DNA from: Flavobacterium cutihirudinis
Lineage (GTDB): Bacteria; Bacteroidota; Bacteroidia; Flavobacteriales; Flavobacteriaceae
NCBI RefSeq assembly: GCF_003385895.1
Contig: NZ_QRDQ01000008.1
Location: forward strand, 678,354-742,353
Direction: 5' to 3'
Length of the DNA stretch: 64,000 nucleotides
Under the pieces are notes generated by a model. The model did no database searches. It saw only the letters and a list, made by a program, of their open reading frames with translations, and was not told where the DNA came from. The translations under genes and the position numbers were made by a program. Position 1 is the stretch's first letter; each line of letters starts with the position of its first letter. Shown in pieces: positions 16,610 to 24,235 of the stretch.

Positions 16610-18043
16610 TTACTCGATTTCAGAAACTCTCATCGTATTAACCATTCCTTTGTCTTTAATTGGCATTGCAGCAAGATTAATTAAATAATCACCTTTTGTA
16701 GCATAACCTTTTTCAACTGCAATTCTGTTTACATCAGTAACAGTATCATCAGTACTTTCTTCATTATCATAGAAGAATGATTTAACTCCCCACAATAAGT
16801 TTAATTGTGTTAAGATTCTTCTGTTTGAAGTAAATACTAAAATATGTGCAGAAGATGGTCTCCACGCTGAAATTTGGAAAGCCGTATAACCACTATTTGT
16901 TAAAGTACAAATTGCTTTAGCTTCGATTTCATTTGCAAGTAAAGCCGCTTGGTGACAAACAGTTTTAGTAACAAAACGTTTTGTTTTAATTTGTGGCGTA
17001 TTTTGCGGAACCTGAATTAGAGGAGAATTCTCTACAGCCTCACAAATTTGAGTCATTCTCTGGATTACCTGTACAGGATAGTTTCCAGTAGCAGTTTCTC
17101 CAGAAAGCATTACAGCATCAGCACCATCCATTACAGAGTTTGCAACGTCGTTTACTTCAGCTCTTGTTGGAGTCAAACTTGTAATCATTGTTTCCATCAT
17201 TTGTGTTGCAACGATAACTGGGATTCTAGCTGTTTTTGCTCTGCGGATCAAATCTTTTTGAACCAATGGTACTTCGTGAGCAGGAAGTTCAACTCCAAGA
17301 TCTCCACGAGCAACCATTAAACCATCACAATATGCTACAATTTTATCCATGTTCTCAAGAGCTTCCGGCATTTCGATTTTAGCAATAATTGGAATTTTAA
17401 CGTCTGAATGTTTAGCGATCAATTCTTGAAGATCTTGTAAATCGCGAGGTGTTTTTACAAACGAAAGTGCGATCCAGTCTACTTTTTGTTCGATTGCAAA
17501 AATCGCATCGGCAATATCTTTTTCAGTTAAAGCTGGCAAAGAAATTTTTGTGTTTGGAAGATTAACCCCTTTTTTAGATTTTAATTCTCCACCCTGAATA
17601 ACTTTAGCAACAACTTCTGTCTTTTTATCTGTAGAAACAATTTCGAAAATAAGTTTACCATCATCAAGCAAAATACGCTCTCCAACATTTACATCATTTG
17701 GGAAATTTTGATATTTCATAAATGCTTTTTGCGCATTTCCTACAATATCTTCTGCCGTTGTAAAAGTGATTTCATCACCATCATTTACAACAGTTCCTTC
17801 TTCCATTACACCAACTCTAAGTTTTGGTCCCTGCAAATCTCCAAGGATTGCTGTAGTGTAACCAAACTCTTCGTTTAAGCCTCTAATGATATCGATTTTT
17901 TCCTTTACTCCTTCGTAATCTGCATGCGAAAAATTGATTCTAAACACATTAACCCCTGCTTCGATCATATCTTTAATGATCTCTCTTGTACTACAGGCAG
18001 GCCCAAGTGTAGCAACAATTTTGGTTTTCTTGTTTGTTAACAT
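16610..18043 (-). CDS. pyk: Pyruvate kinase
   Basis: A 477-residue protein, the usual length for bacterial pyruvate kinase: phosphoenolpyruvate + ADP to pyruvate + ATP, last step of glycolysis. Seen are the N-terminal KIVATLGPA and INFSHAD, the catalytic signature IIAKIEMPEALENMDKI with its lysine/glutamate, the metal/substrate loop GLMVARGDLGVELP, and ATQMMETMI with TRAEVNDVANSVMDGADAVMLSGETA. The C-terminal allosteric domain runs from ~350 to the end. It is the last gene of the leftward block acpP-fabF-rnc-IPExxxVDY-pyk, 5 bp after the preceding gene, and has a strong terminator behind it. Confidence 0.98.
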   Translation of the reverse strand: MLTNKKTKIVATLGPACSTREIIKDMIEAGVNVFRINFSHADYEGVKEKIDIIRGLNEEFGYTTAILGDLQGPKLRVGVMEEGTVVNDGDEITFTTAEDIVGNAQKAFMKYQNFPNDVNVGERILLDDGKLIFEIVSTDKKTEVVAKVIQGGELKSKKGVNLPNTKISLPALTEKDIADAIFAIEQKVDWIALSFVKTPRDLQDLQELIAKHSDVKIPIIAKIEMPEALENMDKIVAYCDGLMVARGDLGVELPAHEVPLVQKDLIRRAKTARIPVIVATQMMETMITSLTPTRAEVNDVANSVMDGADAVMLSGETATGNYPVQVIQRMTQICEAVENSPLIQVPQNTPQIKTKRFVTKTVCHQAALLANEIEAKAICTLTNSGYTAFQISAWRPSSAHILVFTSNRRILTQLNLLWGVKSFFYDNEESTDDTVTDVNRIAVEKGYATKGDYLINLAAMPIKDKGMVNTMRVSEIE

Positions 18044-18048
18044 TTTTT

Positions 18049-18537
18049 TTAAAAAATTAGATTGTTTTTTGATTTTATTTTGTTGGTATCGACAGCATAC
18101 ACTGCTGCAATACTTTCTATTGAATTTAAATGTTGTTGAATTTCTGAAAAATCGACAGCCTCTTCGCTATTGTCAATTTTCAGGAAAAAATCTACTTTTT
18201 TGAATTCAGGAAGTAAATGAATTGTTGTAGAAACCTCACTTGTTTCATTAGAAAACAAATTCTGGAAATCATTCGTACTCACAGAAATGATTTCATTTTT
18301 ATTCTGAATCAAATTCCATGAAATAGCTTTTTCAGAATCATAATAATAAAATCTCGAAAAATTTGCTTCGCCTTCTTTTGTCTGAGCATGTATCTCGTTT
18401 TTGCTCTTACTTAAGTTAATAGGAAGGTTTTTATTGATAAAATAAGCAAGTCTGTAATCTTCTAATGAAGTATGAATTGCCATTAAATAATAATCAATTT
18501 CGTCAAATTCGTCTAAATCCAATCTATGAATAGCCAT
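18049..18537 (-). CDS. IPExxxVDY family protein
   Basis: A 162-residue protein from the ATG giving MAIHRLDLDEFDEIDYYLMAI, which matches the usual start of this Bacteroidota family; a start 15 bp further upstream is less likely. The naming motif appears as LLPEFKKVDFFLKI near residue ~113, a variant of I-P-E-x-x-x-V-D-Y. The gene lies between rnc and pyk with a 5-bp spacing to pyk, an arrangement recurrent in flavobacteria. Function is unknown; a soluble cytosolic protein is expected as no signal or TM segment is seen. Confidence 0.85.
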   Translation of the reverse strand: MAIHRLDLDEFDEIDYYLMAIHTSLEDYRLAYFINKNLPINLSKSKNEIHAQTKEGEANFSRFYYYDSEKAISWNLIQNKNEIISVSTNDFQNLFSNETSEVSTTIHLLPEFKKVDFFLKIDNSEEAVDFSEIQQHLNSIESIAAVYAVDTNKIKSKNNLIF

Positions 18538-18662
18538 GTCATGAAAAATCAAGTTGTAAATATACTATTTCTAACGGAGCATAAATAGCGATCGGCGGGT
18601 TGTTTTTGTTAATTTATAAACGAAAACGATATAGCCTTAAGAAAATTACAGCATTCTTGTAA

Positions 18663-19403
18663 CTATTTCTTGTCAATTTTTTCCTGAAATGCAAAATAAG
18701 CACGTTGCGATGCTTTTTCTTCTGCTTTCTTTTTTGAAGTTGCTCGTGCTCTAGCAATTACTTTGTCGTCTATACTTAATTTGACACCAAACAAGCGTTG
18801 TCCGTCAATACCATTATCTTCAAAAATGTCATAATGAAAAACTCTTTTTTCTTTTTGACACCATTCGATAACTAAACTTTTGTAGCTAATTACTTTGCCT
18901 TCAAGTCTGGCAATATCAACATACGGGGTTATGACTCTTTTTTGAATAAATTTTTCACAATACAAATAGCCTTTGTCTAGGTAAATGGCGCCAATAAGCG
19001 ATTCAAAAATATTACCATGAATGTTTTCGCCAAAATGATGCACAGGAACTTTGCTTTCTACAAAACGGACTAAATTTAAATCCTTTCCGAGTTCATTCAA
19101 ATGTTCACGGCTTACAATTTTAGAACGCATTTTTGTTAAATACCCTTCGTCACCATTTGGTGCTTTGTTGAATAAATGTGCTGCAATTACGGCACTTAAC
19201 ATTGCATCTCCTAAGAATTCCAGACGCTCATAATTTATTGGATGACCGGCTTCATCAAGCTTATTTGATGATCTGTGAGTGAATGCTTTTTTGTAGAATT
19301 CAATATTTACAGGCTGAAAACCAAGAATTTTCTGAATAGTGTCAAAAAAAATCCCGTCTTCTAGAGAACGGGATTTAGAAAATATTTTTTTGATAATATT
19401 CAT
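18663..19403 (-). CDS. rnc: Ribonuclease III
   Basis: A 246-residue endonuclease that cleaves double-stranded RNA (rRNA and mRNA processing). The RNase III domain has the signature ERLEFLGDAMLSAVIA (E59, E62, D66). The second acidic pair lies in NIFESLIGAIYLDKGY. The C-terminal double-stranded RNA-binding domain (~170-246) ends RARATSKKKAEEKASQRAY. It starts 9 bp after fabF. Oddly, codons ~9-20 encode a 9-bp GC-rich hairpin followed by eight T residues in the sense direction, an intrinsic terminator by form, described separately. The start used here gives the usual flavobacterial N-terminus, so the hairpin is really within the gene. Confidence 0.97.
   Translation of the reverse strand: MNIIKKIFSKSRSLEDGIFFDTIQKILGFQPVNIEFYKKAFTHRSSNKLDEAGHPINYERLEFLGDAMLSAVIAAHLFNKAPNGDEGYLTKMRSKIVSREHLNELGKDLNLVRFVESKVPVHHFGENIHGNIFESLIGAIYLDKGYLYCEKFIQKRVITPYVDIARLEGKVISYKSLVIEWCQKEKRVFHYDIFEDNGIDGQRLFGVKLSIDDKVIARARATSKKKAEEKASQRAYFAFQEKIDKK
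19344..19376 (-). terminator. Intrinsic-terminator-like hairpin inside the 5' end of rnc
   Basis: Leftward: AAATCCCGT, 10-nt loop, ACGGGATTT, then a run of eight T in total. It is 27-60 nt into the rnc coding frame and 37 nt past the fabF stop codon. By sequence it is as good as the other terminators in the window. It may attenuate rnc relative to fabF or be an RNase III target. Confidence 0.65.
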
Positions 19404-19412
19404 ATACAGAAA

Positions 19413-20666
19413 TTACTCAGCGATTTTTTTAAACAATACACATGCATTGTGTCCACCAAACCCAAAAGTATTACTCATAGCAACATTTACCTCTCTGTGT
19501 TGAGGTTTGTTTAAAGTAAGGTTTAAAGATGGATCAATATTTTCGTCAACAACTGTATGGTTAATCGTTGGAGGAACAATACCGTGTTTCATAGCCAAGA
19601 TAGAAGCAATAGCTTCAATAGCTCCAGCAGCACCAAGTAAGTGTCCTGTCATTGATTTTGTAGAGTTAATATTGATGTTTTTAGCATGAGCTCCAAAAAC
19701 TTTACTTATCGCTTTTAATTCAGCAACGTCTCCTAATGGAGTAGAAGTTCCGTGTGTGTTGATATGATCAACATCTTCAGGGTTCATTCCGGCGTCTCTC
19801 AAAGTGTTTTCCATTACAGCAATAACTCCAATTCCTTCCGGATGTGGTGCTGTTAAGTGGTAAGCATCAGATGACATTCCGCCTCCGCCAATTTCGCAAT
19901 AGATTTTTGCACCTCTAGCTTTAGCGTGCTCATAATCTTCAAGAACCAAAGCTCCTGCTCCTTCACCTAAAACGAAACCATCTCTGGTTGCATCAAAAGG
20001 TCTTGAAGCTGTTTCAGGACTTTCGTTTCTTGTTGATAAAGCATGCATAGAACTAAATCCTCCCATACCAGCAATTGTAACTGCAGCTTCAGAACCTCCA
20101 GATACAATAACATCACACATTCCTAAACGGATGTAGTTGAAAGCGTCAATTAATGCGTTTGCAGAAGATGCACAAGCAGAAACTGTAGTATAGTTTGGTC
20201 CCATATAGCCATTACGCATAGAAATATGTGCAGGAGCAATATCGGCAATCATCTTAGGAATAAAGAAAGGATTGAATTTTGGAGTTCCGTCACCTTTTGC
20301 ATAATACATTACTTCATCCTGAAAAGTCTCTAAACCTCCAATTCCAGCTCCCCAGATAACACCAACTCTTTGTTTGTTTACGTTATCATTTGTGATTCCG
20401 GCATCTTTGATAGCTTCATCACTGGCAGCAATTGCATATTGAGCAAATTTATCAAGTCTGCGGGATTCCTTGCGATCCATGTAGTCTTCAATATTGAAGT
20501 TTTTTACTTCGCAGGCAAATTTCGTTTTATGCTTCTCTGTATCATAATATGTGATAGGAGCGGCTCCGCTTACTCCATTCACAAGTGCATCCCAATACTC
20601 CTGGATATTATTCCCGATAGGAGTAAGTGCACCTAATCCTGTTACAACAACTCGCCTTAATGCCAT
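19413..20666 (-). CDS. fabF: Beta-ketoacyl-ACP synthase II
   Basis: A 417-residue condensing enzyme of type II fatty-acid synthesis: acyl-ACP + malonyl-ACP to 3-oxoacyl-ACP. The catalytic triad is complete: C165 in TVSACASSANA, H305 in NTHGTSTP and H342 in SMTGHLLGAAG. The start MALRRVVVTGLGALTPIGN and C-terminus NTFGFGGHNACVLFKK are typical. It is directly downstream of acpP, its carrier protein, with a 239-bp spacer that contains terminator-like structures, so fabF expression may be partly uncoupled. rnc follows after 9 bp. Confidence 0.98.
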   Translation of the reverse strand: MALRRVVVTGLGALTPIGNNIQEYWDALVNGVSGAAPITYYDTEKHKTKFACEVKNFNIEDYMDRKESRRLDKFAQYAIAASDEAIKDAGITNDNVNKQRVGVIWGAGIGGLETFQDEVMYYAKGDGTPKFNPFFIPKMIADIAPAHISMRNGYMGPNYTTVSACASSANALIDAFNYIRLGMCDVIVSGGSEAAVTIAGMGGFSSMHALSTRNESPETASRPFDATRDGFVLGEGAGALVLEDYEHAKARGAKIYCEIGGGGMSSDAYHLTAPHPEGIGVIAVMENTLRDAGMNPEDVDHINTHGTSTPLGDVAELKAISKVFGAHAKNININSTKSMTGHLLGAAGAIEAIASILAMKHGIVPPTINHTVVDENIDPSLNLTLNKPQHREVNVAMSNTFGFGGHNACVLFKKIAE

Positions 20667-20808
20667 AAATATGTATTTTGTACTTTAAACAAATAAAACC
20701 CATGCTTTCTTAACAGTATCGTTACTTAAGAGCCATGGGCATTACAATATAAATATATCTTTTTGATTGAAAATCAATCGAAATTTAAATTTGAAAAAAA
20801 ATAATAAC

Positions 20809-20897
20809 ACCCGACTCTTAAAAATTTCAAAAATCAAAAAACAAATTCCAATTTGGAATTTGGAATTTCAAAAATTGGTACTTTTAGAAATCGGGTG
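20809..20897 (-). terminator. Terminator-like structure between acpP and fabF with an AATTCCAAATTCC repeat in its loop
   Basis: Outer arms CACCCGA (20809-20815) and TCGGGTG (20891-20897) can pair. In the leftward direction they are followed by TTATTATTTTTTTTC. The loop carries AAATTCCAAATTCCAAATTGG-type sequence, also found at 23031-23207. A second imperfect stem (CCCATG...CATGGG, 20700-20741) lies closer to fabF. Confidence 0.5.
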
Positions 20898-20905
20898 TGG
20901 TATTA

Positions 20906-21142
20906 TTATTTTTTTGCTTCCTCGATATAAGAAATAGCTTGACCTACAGTAGCAATGTTTTCTGCTTGATCGTCTGGAATTTGAATATCAAATTCTTTTT
21001 CGAATTCCATAATAAGCTCAACAGTGTCTAATGAGTCAGCTCCTAAATCATTAGTGAAGCTTGCTTCTGTTACAACTTCGTTTTCGTCAACACCTAATTT
21101 GTCTACGATAATCGCTTTTACTCTTGATGCAATGTCTGACAT
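20906..21142 (-). CDS. acpP: Acyl carrier protein
   Basis: A 78-residue acidic protein with the phosphopantetheine attachment site [16 protein letters not shown] (Ser37). Full-length ACP of fatty-acid synthesis, the carrier on which FabF acts. It leads the leftward block and has its own promoter (TATTTTTG -7 box). A high-copy product compared with fabF is expected, consistent with the terminator-like structure just downstream. Confidence 0.98.
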   Translation of the reverse strand: MSDIASRVKAIIVDKLGVDENEVVTEASFTNDLGADSLDTVELIMEFEKEFDIQIPDDQAENIATVGQAISYIEEAKK

Positions 21143-21172
21143 AATCTTTAATTTTAGAATTTAATTTGTTGG

Positions 21173-21202
21173 CAAAAATAAAAAACTTTATTTTAAAACA
21201 AC
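21173..21202 (-). promoter_or_regulatory. acpP promoter
   Basis: Leftward GTTG-N18-TATTTTTG; -7 box at 21173-21180 matches TAnnTTTG exactly. Predicted start of transcription ~24 nt before the acpP ATG. Confidence 0.5.
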
Positions 21203-21317
21203 TATTTAGTTAATAAATGTAACACTAATTTATAAAATTAATTTCAAGAAAGCCGTTTTAAAGCTATTTATTTTGGATTTTTATTCCGTTTTTTGCATTC
21301 TCAAAATTAATGCTATT

Positions 21318-21896
21318 ATGAAAAAAATTATCGTTTTTGCCTCAGGATCAGGAACTAATGCGGAGAACATTATAAAATATTTTTCGGAAACCGAAATCGC
21401 AAAGGTCGTTTGTGTGTTTACAAATAATGCAGAAGCAAAAGTGATCGAAAGAGCAAAAAATCATCAAATTCCTTTCGAAATTTTCTCAAAAAACGATCTT
21501 TCAGAGCGAAATGTCCTACAAAAAATACAAAAAATCGACCCGGATTTGATAGTTCTTGCGGGTTTTTTGCTGAAATTCCCTGAAAACATAATTGAGCAAT
21601 ATCCAAATAAGATAATTAACATACATCCAGCGCTTTTGCCTAATTATGGAGGTAAGGGAATGTACGGAATGCACATTCACAGAGCGATAGTAAATAATAA
21701 GGAAAAAGAAACCGGAATCTCTATTCATTATGTAAATGAAAATTATGACGAAGGCGGCATCATCTTCCAAGCCAACGTTGCATTAACGGATGAAGATACG
21801 CCGGAAACCGTAGCAGAGAAAATTCATGAACTGGAACAAAAACATTTTCCGGAGATTATTCATAGAATATTAGACGATTCAAATTCTGAAATTTAA
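21318..21896 (+). CDS. purN: Phosphoribosylglycinamide formyltransferase
   Basis: The start is the ATG giving MKKIIVFASGSGTNAENI, the canonical N-terminus with its phosphate-binding loop; a longer TTG start (21273) is unlikely. The 192-residue enzyme transfers a formyl group from 10-formyl-THF to GAR in purine synthesis. Active-site elements: LAGFLLKFP, NIHPALLPNYGGKGMYG (Asn/His pair) and HYVNENYDEGGIIFQ (catalytic Asp). Divergent from acpP. A purF homologue lies 6 kb away on the same strand but is not linked. A repeat-rich spacer follows the stop codon directly. Confidence 0.96.
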   Translation: MKKIIVFASGSGTNAENIIKYFSETEIAKVVCVFTNNAEAKVIERAKNHQIPFEIFSKNDLSERNVLQKIQKIDPDLIVLAGFLLKFPENIIEQYPNKIINIHPALLPNYGGKGMYGMHIHRAIVNNKEKETGISIHYVNENYDEGGIIFQANVALTDEDTPETVAEKIHELEQKHFPEIIHRILDDSNSEI

Positions 21897-22060
21897 ACCA
21901 TATAAGTCATATAAGAATATATAAGTTCAGCGTCTAGATATATTTGACAAAGAAATATAAGAAGTAAGTGTTAAATGAAACTTGCATTACTATATGGTGA
22001 AATTTGACAAAAATATAATACCTAAGCATTAAATGGACTTACATTACTTATATGGTGAAA
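21897..22060. repeat. Intergenic repeat element between purN and rnhA
   Basis: Starts at the base after the purN stop codon. Inverted arms ACCATATAAG (21897-21906) and CTTATATGGT (22047-22056) bound two diverged ~60-bp direct repeats (21942-22001 and 22002-22060); their best-matching parts are 21971-22002 and 22029-22060. No coding potential. Resembles the degenerate palindromic spacers common in flavobacterial genomes. Confidence 0.6.
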
Positions 22061-22070
22061 AAACAAACAC

Positions 22071-22547
22071 ATGAATCACGAAGTACATATATATACAGAC
22101 GGCGCTGCAAAAGGAAATCCTGGAAATGGCGGATATGGCGTTGTGATGGAATTGGTTGGAACACCACATAAAAAAGAGTTCTACGAAGGCTTTCGCTTGA
22201 CGACTAATAACAGAATGGAACTTCTTGCTGTAATTGTGGGCTTAGAAAAACTGAAAAAAGAAAACATGAAAGTTTTAGTTATTTCGGATTCTAAATACGT
22301 TGTCGATTCTGTTGAGAAAAAATGGGTTCTAGGTTGGGAAAAAAAGAAATTTGCCGGAAGAAAAAACCCCGATTTATGGAAACGCTTTTTAATTGTCTAC
22401 CGCAAACATCAGGTCGATTTTAAATGGATAAAAGGACATAATAATCACCCACAAAACGAACGCTGCGATCAACTTGCTGTTATGGCATCTATGCAACCCA
22501 AACTTTCTATTGATGAATATTACGAAACCATAGGTTCTAAAGAATAA
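22071..22547 (+). CDS. rnhA: Ribonuclease HI
   Basis: A 158-residue enzyme cutting RNA in RNA:DNA hybrids during replication and R-loop removal. The acidic catalytic set is visible: IYTDGAAKGNPG (D10), NNRMELLAV (E~49), ISDSKYVVDS (D~73) and HPQNERCDQLA (last Asp ~132). WIKGHNNHP carries the conserved histidine loop. Length and order match RNase HI type 1. Followed immediately by a strong bidirectional terminator. Confidence 0.97.
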   Translation: MNHEVHIYTDGAAKGNPGNGGYGVVMELVGTPHKKEFYEGFRLTTNNRMELLAVIVGLEKLKKENMKVLVISDSKYVVDSVEKKWVLGWEKKKFAGRKNPDLWKRFLIVYRKHQVDFKWIKGHNNHPQNERCDQLAVMASMQPKLSIDEYYETIGSKE

Positions 22548-22549
22548 AA

Positions 22550-22577
22550 AAAACGCATCAAATATTTGATGCGTTTT
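22550..22577. terminator. Bidirectional intrinsic terminator
   Basis: AAAACGCATCAAA-TA-TTTGATGCGTTTT, perfect 13-bp arms flanked by A and T runs. It ends rnhA (rightward) and the DUF6249 gene (leftward). Confidence 0.88.
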
Positions 22578-22596
22578 TTGTTTCTAACTTAAAAAA

Positions 22597-22947
22597 TTAT
22601 TCTTCTTTATCTATATCTTTTGCTGTTTTAAATCCTGTTAAAAGACCAATTCCGGCCATTATAAAAATAATTGAAGGATAAACGGCGTCATCGTCTAGAG
22701 ATGTATAAGTTGTGATTAACAAAGCAAGAAAAATTCCAACACCGCTTCCTATTAATAGGAAGGCAACATTTACAACAAAGATTTTCCATGCCGAACTTCC
22801 TTTAGTTCTTCCTTTTAAAAAGATACTTGCATCTGCACCTTTTTCTATAAGCGCCAAACGCTCTCTGTTTCTTGTTGAGTAAAAAAGATAGACAATCCCA
22901 AAGATCATCGCAAAAAGGCTAAGTGGTACTAAAACTTGTGGTCCCAT
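22597..22947 (-). CDS. Small membrane protein, DUF6249-like
   Basis: A 116-residue protein with three hydrophobic segments (residues ~5-23, ~53-77, ~88-105). The short cytosolic stretch RNRERLALIEKGADASIF fits the DUF6249 pattern of Bacteroidota membrane proteins; the assignment is by eye. It ends in a charged tail (TAKDIDKEE). It is divergent from the ECF sigma gene and both have the same TGTAACC-N16-CGTCCTAT promoter, so it is very probably a member of that sigma factor's regulon. A role as feedback regulator or stress-response membrane protein is inference only. Confidence 0.7.
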   Translation of the reverse strand: MGPQVLVPLSLFAMIFGIVYLFYSTRNRERLALIEKGADASIFLKGRTKGSSAWKIFVVNVAFLLIGSGVGIFLALLITTYTSLDDDAVYPSIIFIMAGIGLLTGFKTAKDIDKEE

Positions 22948-22980
22948 AATTTTTATGTTTTTATAATTGATTGATACTCC

Positions 22981-23011
22981 ATAGGACGATAGCTTTTAAA
23001 TTGAGGTTACA
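22981..23011 (-). promoter_or_regulatory. ECF-type promoter of the DUF6249 gene
   Basis: Leftward TGTAACC (23005-23011) - 16 bp - CGTCCTAT (22981-22988). Identical boxes and identical spacing precede the divergent sigma-factor gene. The 16-bp spacing and TGTAACC / CGTC form are those of ECF sigma promoters, not of the housekeeping Bacteroidota type. Confidence 0.75.
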
Positions 23012-23030
23012 GCTTTTGGTAAAAAATTTC

Positions 23031-23207
23031 AAAAAATAAATTCCAAATTCCAAAACTTGCTGATTATGAGTTAATTTTGGGTTTTATTAAAAGTGTGAAA
23101 TCTCAAAATACAAGTCGAAATGACAACATTATGGTTAAGCTTTTTTAAAGTTCTACCCAATCCAACAATTGGAATTTGGGATTTGAAAAAATTGGAATTT
23201 ATTTTTT
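23031..23207. repeat. Inverted-repeat element between the two ECF promoters
   Basis: Perfect 15-bp terminal inverted repeats (AAAAAATAAATTCCA at 23031-23045; its complement at 23193-23207) enclose ~147 bp with further AATTCCAAATTCC-type sequence near each end. Related words occur at 20840-20880. No coding potential. It accounts for most of the 304-bp divergent spacer. Confidence 0.55.
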
Positions 23208-23215
23208 CAAAATGT

Positions 23216-23246
23216 TGTAACCTAAAATAACAAACTGTCGTCCTAT
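23216..23246 (+). promoter_or_regulatory. ECF-type autoregulatory promoter of the sigma-factor gene
   Basis: TGTAACC (23216-23222) - 16 bp - CGTCCTAT (23239-23246). The -10 box ends only 5 bp before the ATG at 23252, so the transcript would be leaderless or nearly so. Matches the divergent promoter at 22981-23011 in every core base. Confidence 0.75.
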
Positions 23247-23251
23247 ATAAT

Positions 23252-23839
23252 ATGAGTACAATTCCAGATCAACATTATATCGATAGAATCCTGCAGGGCG
23301 AGACAAATTTGTTTGCCGTGTTGGTAGATCGTTATAAGGATATGATTTTTACGTTGTCGCTCAAAATGGTCAAAAATAGAGAAGAAGCCGAAGAAGCTGC
23401 GCAAGATACTTTTATTAAAGTATACAATTCTTTGAATAAGTTTAAGGGCGATTCTAAATTTTCAACCTGGATTTATAAAATCTCTTATAATAATTGTTTG
23501 GATCGTTTGAAGAAAAACAAAAAAGAAGATTTAAATATTTCCATAGATGAGTTTTCATCGCATTTAGTCAAAACCATGGACAATGCTTTGAGTGCTTTAG
23601 AAGACAAAGAGCGAAAGCAGGCCATTCAGAATTGTTTAAATTTGTTACCAAGGGAAGATAATTTTCTGCTGACTTTGTTTTATTTTGAAGATCAGAATTT
23701 AGAGGAAATTGGCAAAATCATGAATATAAATGCTAATAACGTTAAGGTGAAATTATTTAGAAGCCGACAAAAATTAGCGACCATTTTAAAGAAGCAATTA
23801 GAACCCGAAATAGTGGAGTGTTATGAAAGAGGAAGATAA
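23252..23839 (+). CDS. RNA polymerase ECF sigma factor
   Basis: A 195-residue sigma-70 family protein with only regions 2 and 4. Region 2: NLFAVLVDRYKDMIFTLSL, with EEAEEAAQDTFIKVYNSL and FKGDSKFSTWIYKISYNNCLDRLKK covering the -10 recognition and melting helices. Region 4 (~127-185): IQNCLNLLPREDNFLLTLFYFEDQNLEEIGKIMNIN and NVKVKLFRSRQKL, the -35-binding HTH. No regulatory domain is fused. The next gene overlaps by 17 bp and encodes a small membrane protein in the position of an anti-sigma factor. The shared TGTAACC-N16-CGTCCTAT promoter with the divergent gene points to autoregulation. Signal and regulon beyond these genes are unknown. Confidence 0.93.
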   Translation: MSTIPDQHYIDRILQGETNLFAVLVDRYKDMIFTLSLKMVKNREEAEEAAQDTFIKVYNSLNKFKGDSKFSTWIYKISYNNCLDRLKKNKKEDLNISIDEFSSHLVKTMDNALSALEDKERKQAIQNCLNLLPREDNFLLTLFYFEDQNLEEIGKIMNINANNVKVKLFRSRQKLATILKKQLEPEIVECYERGR

Positions 23840-24218
23840 AAATTTAGAAAATCTTATTGAGAAAATGATGGCCGAAAATACTTTGCAATCGCCATCTGCC
23901 GACTTTACTTCGAACTTAATGTCGCAAATTCTTGTCGCCGAAAAGGCAAAAATTAAACCTTATAAGCCTTTGATTTCCATTTCAACATGGGTTTTTATTG
24001 GAGTTGCTTTGGCTTTTTTAATTGCATATAATGTATTTTTTGCTGGAGCAGAGAATAATTTAGAAATAGGAAAATCTTATACTGATAAAATTTCGGCAAT
24101 TGTTTCTGGAATTCATATTTCAAAAACTTTATTGTATGCTATTTTAATAGTTCCTTTTATGGTTTTGATTCAGGTTGGTGTTTTGAAAAATTATTTTGAT
24201 AAGAAGTATCAACTGTAA
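23823..24218 (+). CDS. Small membrane protein, candidate anti-sigma factor
   Basis: A 131-residue protein overlapping the sigma gene end by 17 bp, which implies translational coupling. Residues 1-50 are a charged cytosolic part (MKEEDKNLENLIEKMM...); two hydrophobic segments follow (~53-70 ISTWVFIGVALAFLIAYNV; ~99-118 LLYAILIVPFMVLIQVGVL). No zinc-binding ZAS motif (H-x3-C-x2-C) is seen, so it is not a classical zinc anti-sigma. Position and topology fit a membrane partner of the sigma factor, but that is inference; the family was not recognised. Confidence 0.6.
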   Translation: MKEEDKNLENLIEKMMAENTLQSPSADFTSNLMSQILVAEKAKIKPYKPLISISTWVFIGVALAFLIAYNVFFAGAENNLEIGKSYTDKISAIVSGIHISKTLLYAILIVPFMVLIQVGVLKNYFDKKYQL

Positions 24219-24235
24219 ATTAATTCATAAAAGAA

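Noticed and set aside
20764..20780. GATTGA-AAA-TCAATC as an operator near fabF
   Set aside because: A 6-bp AT-rich palindrome is expected by chance at this composition, and it has no partner site.
16381..21142. Search for tRNA or rRNA genes in the larger gaps
   Set aside because: No cloverleaf with GTTCRANNC-type T-arm or rRNA-like segment was found in any spacer of the window.
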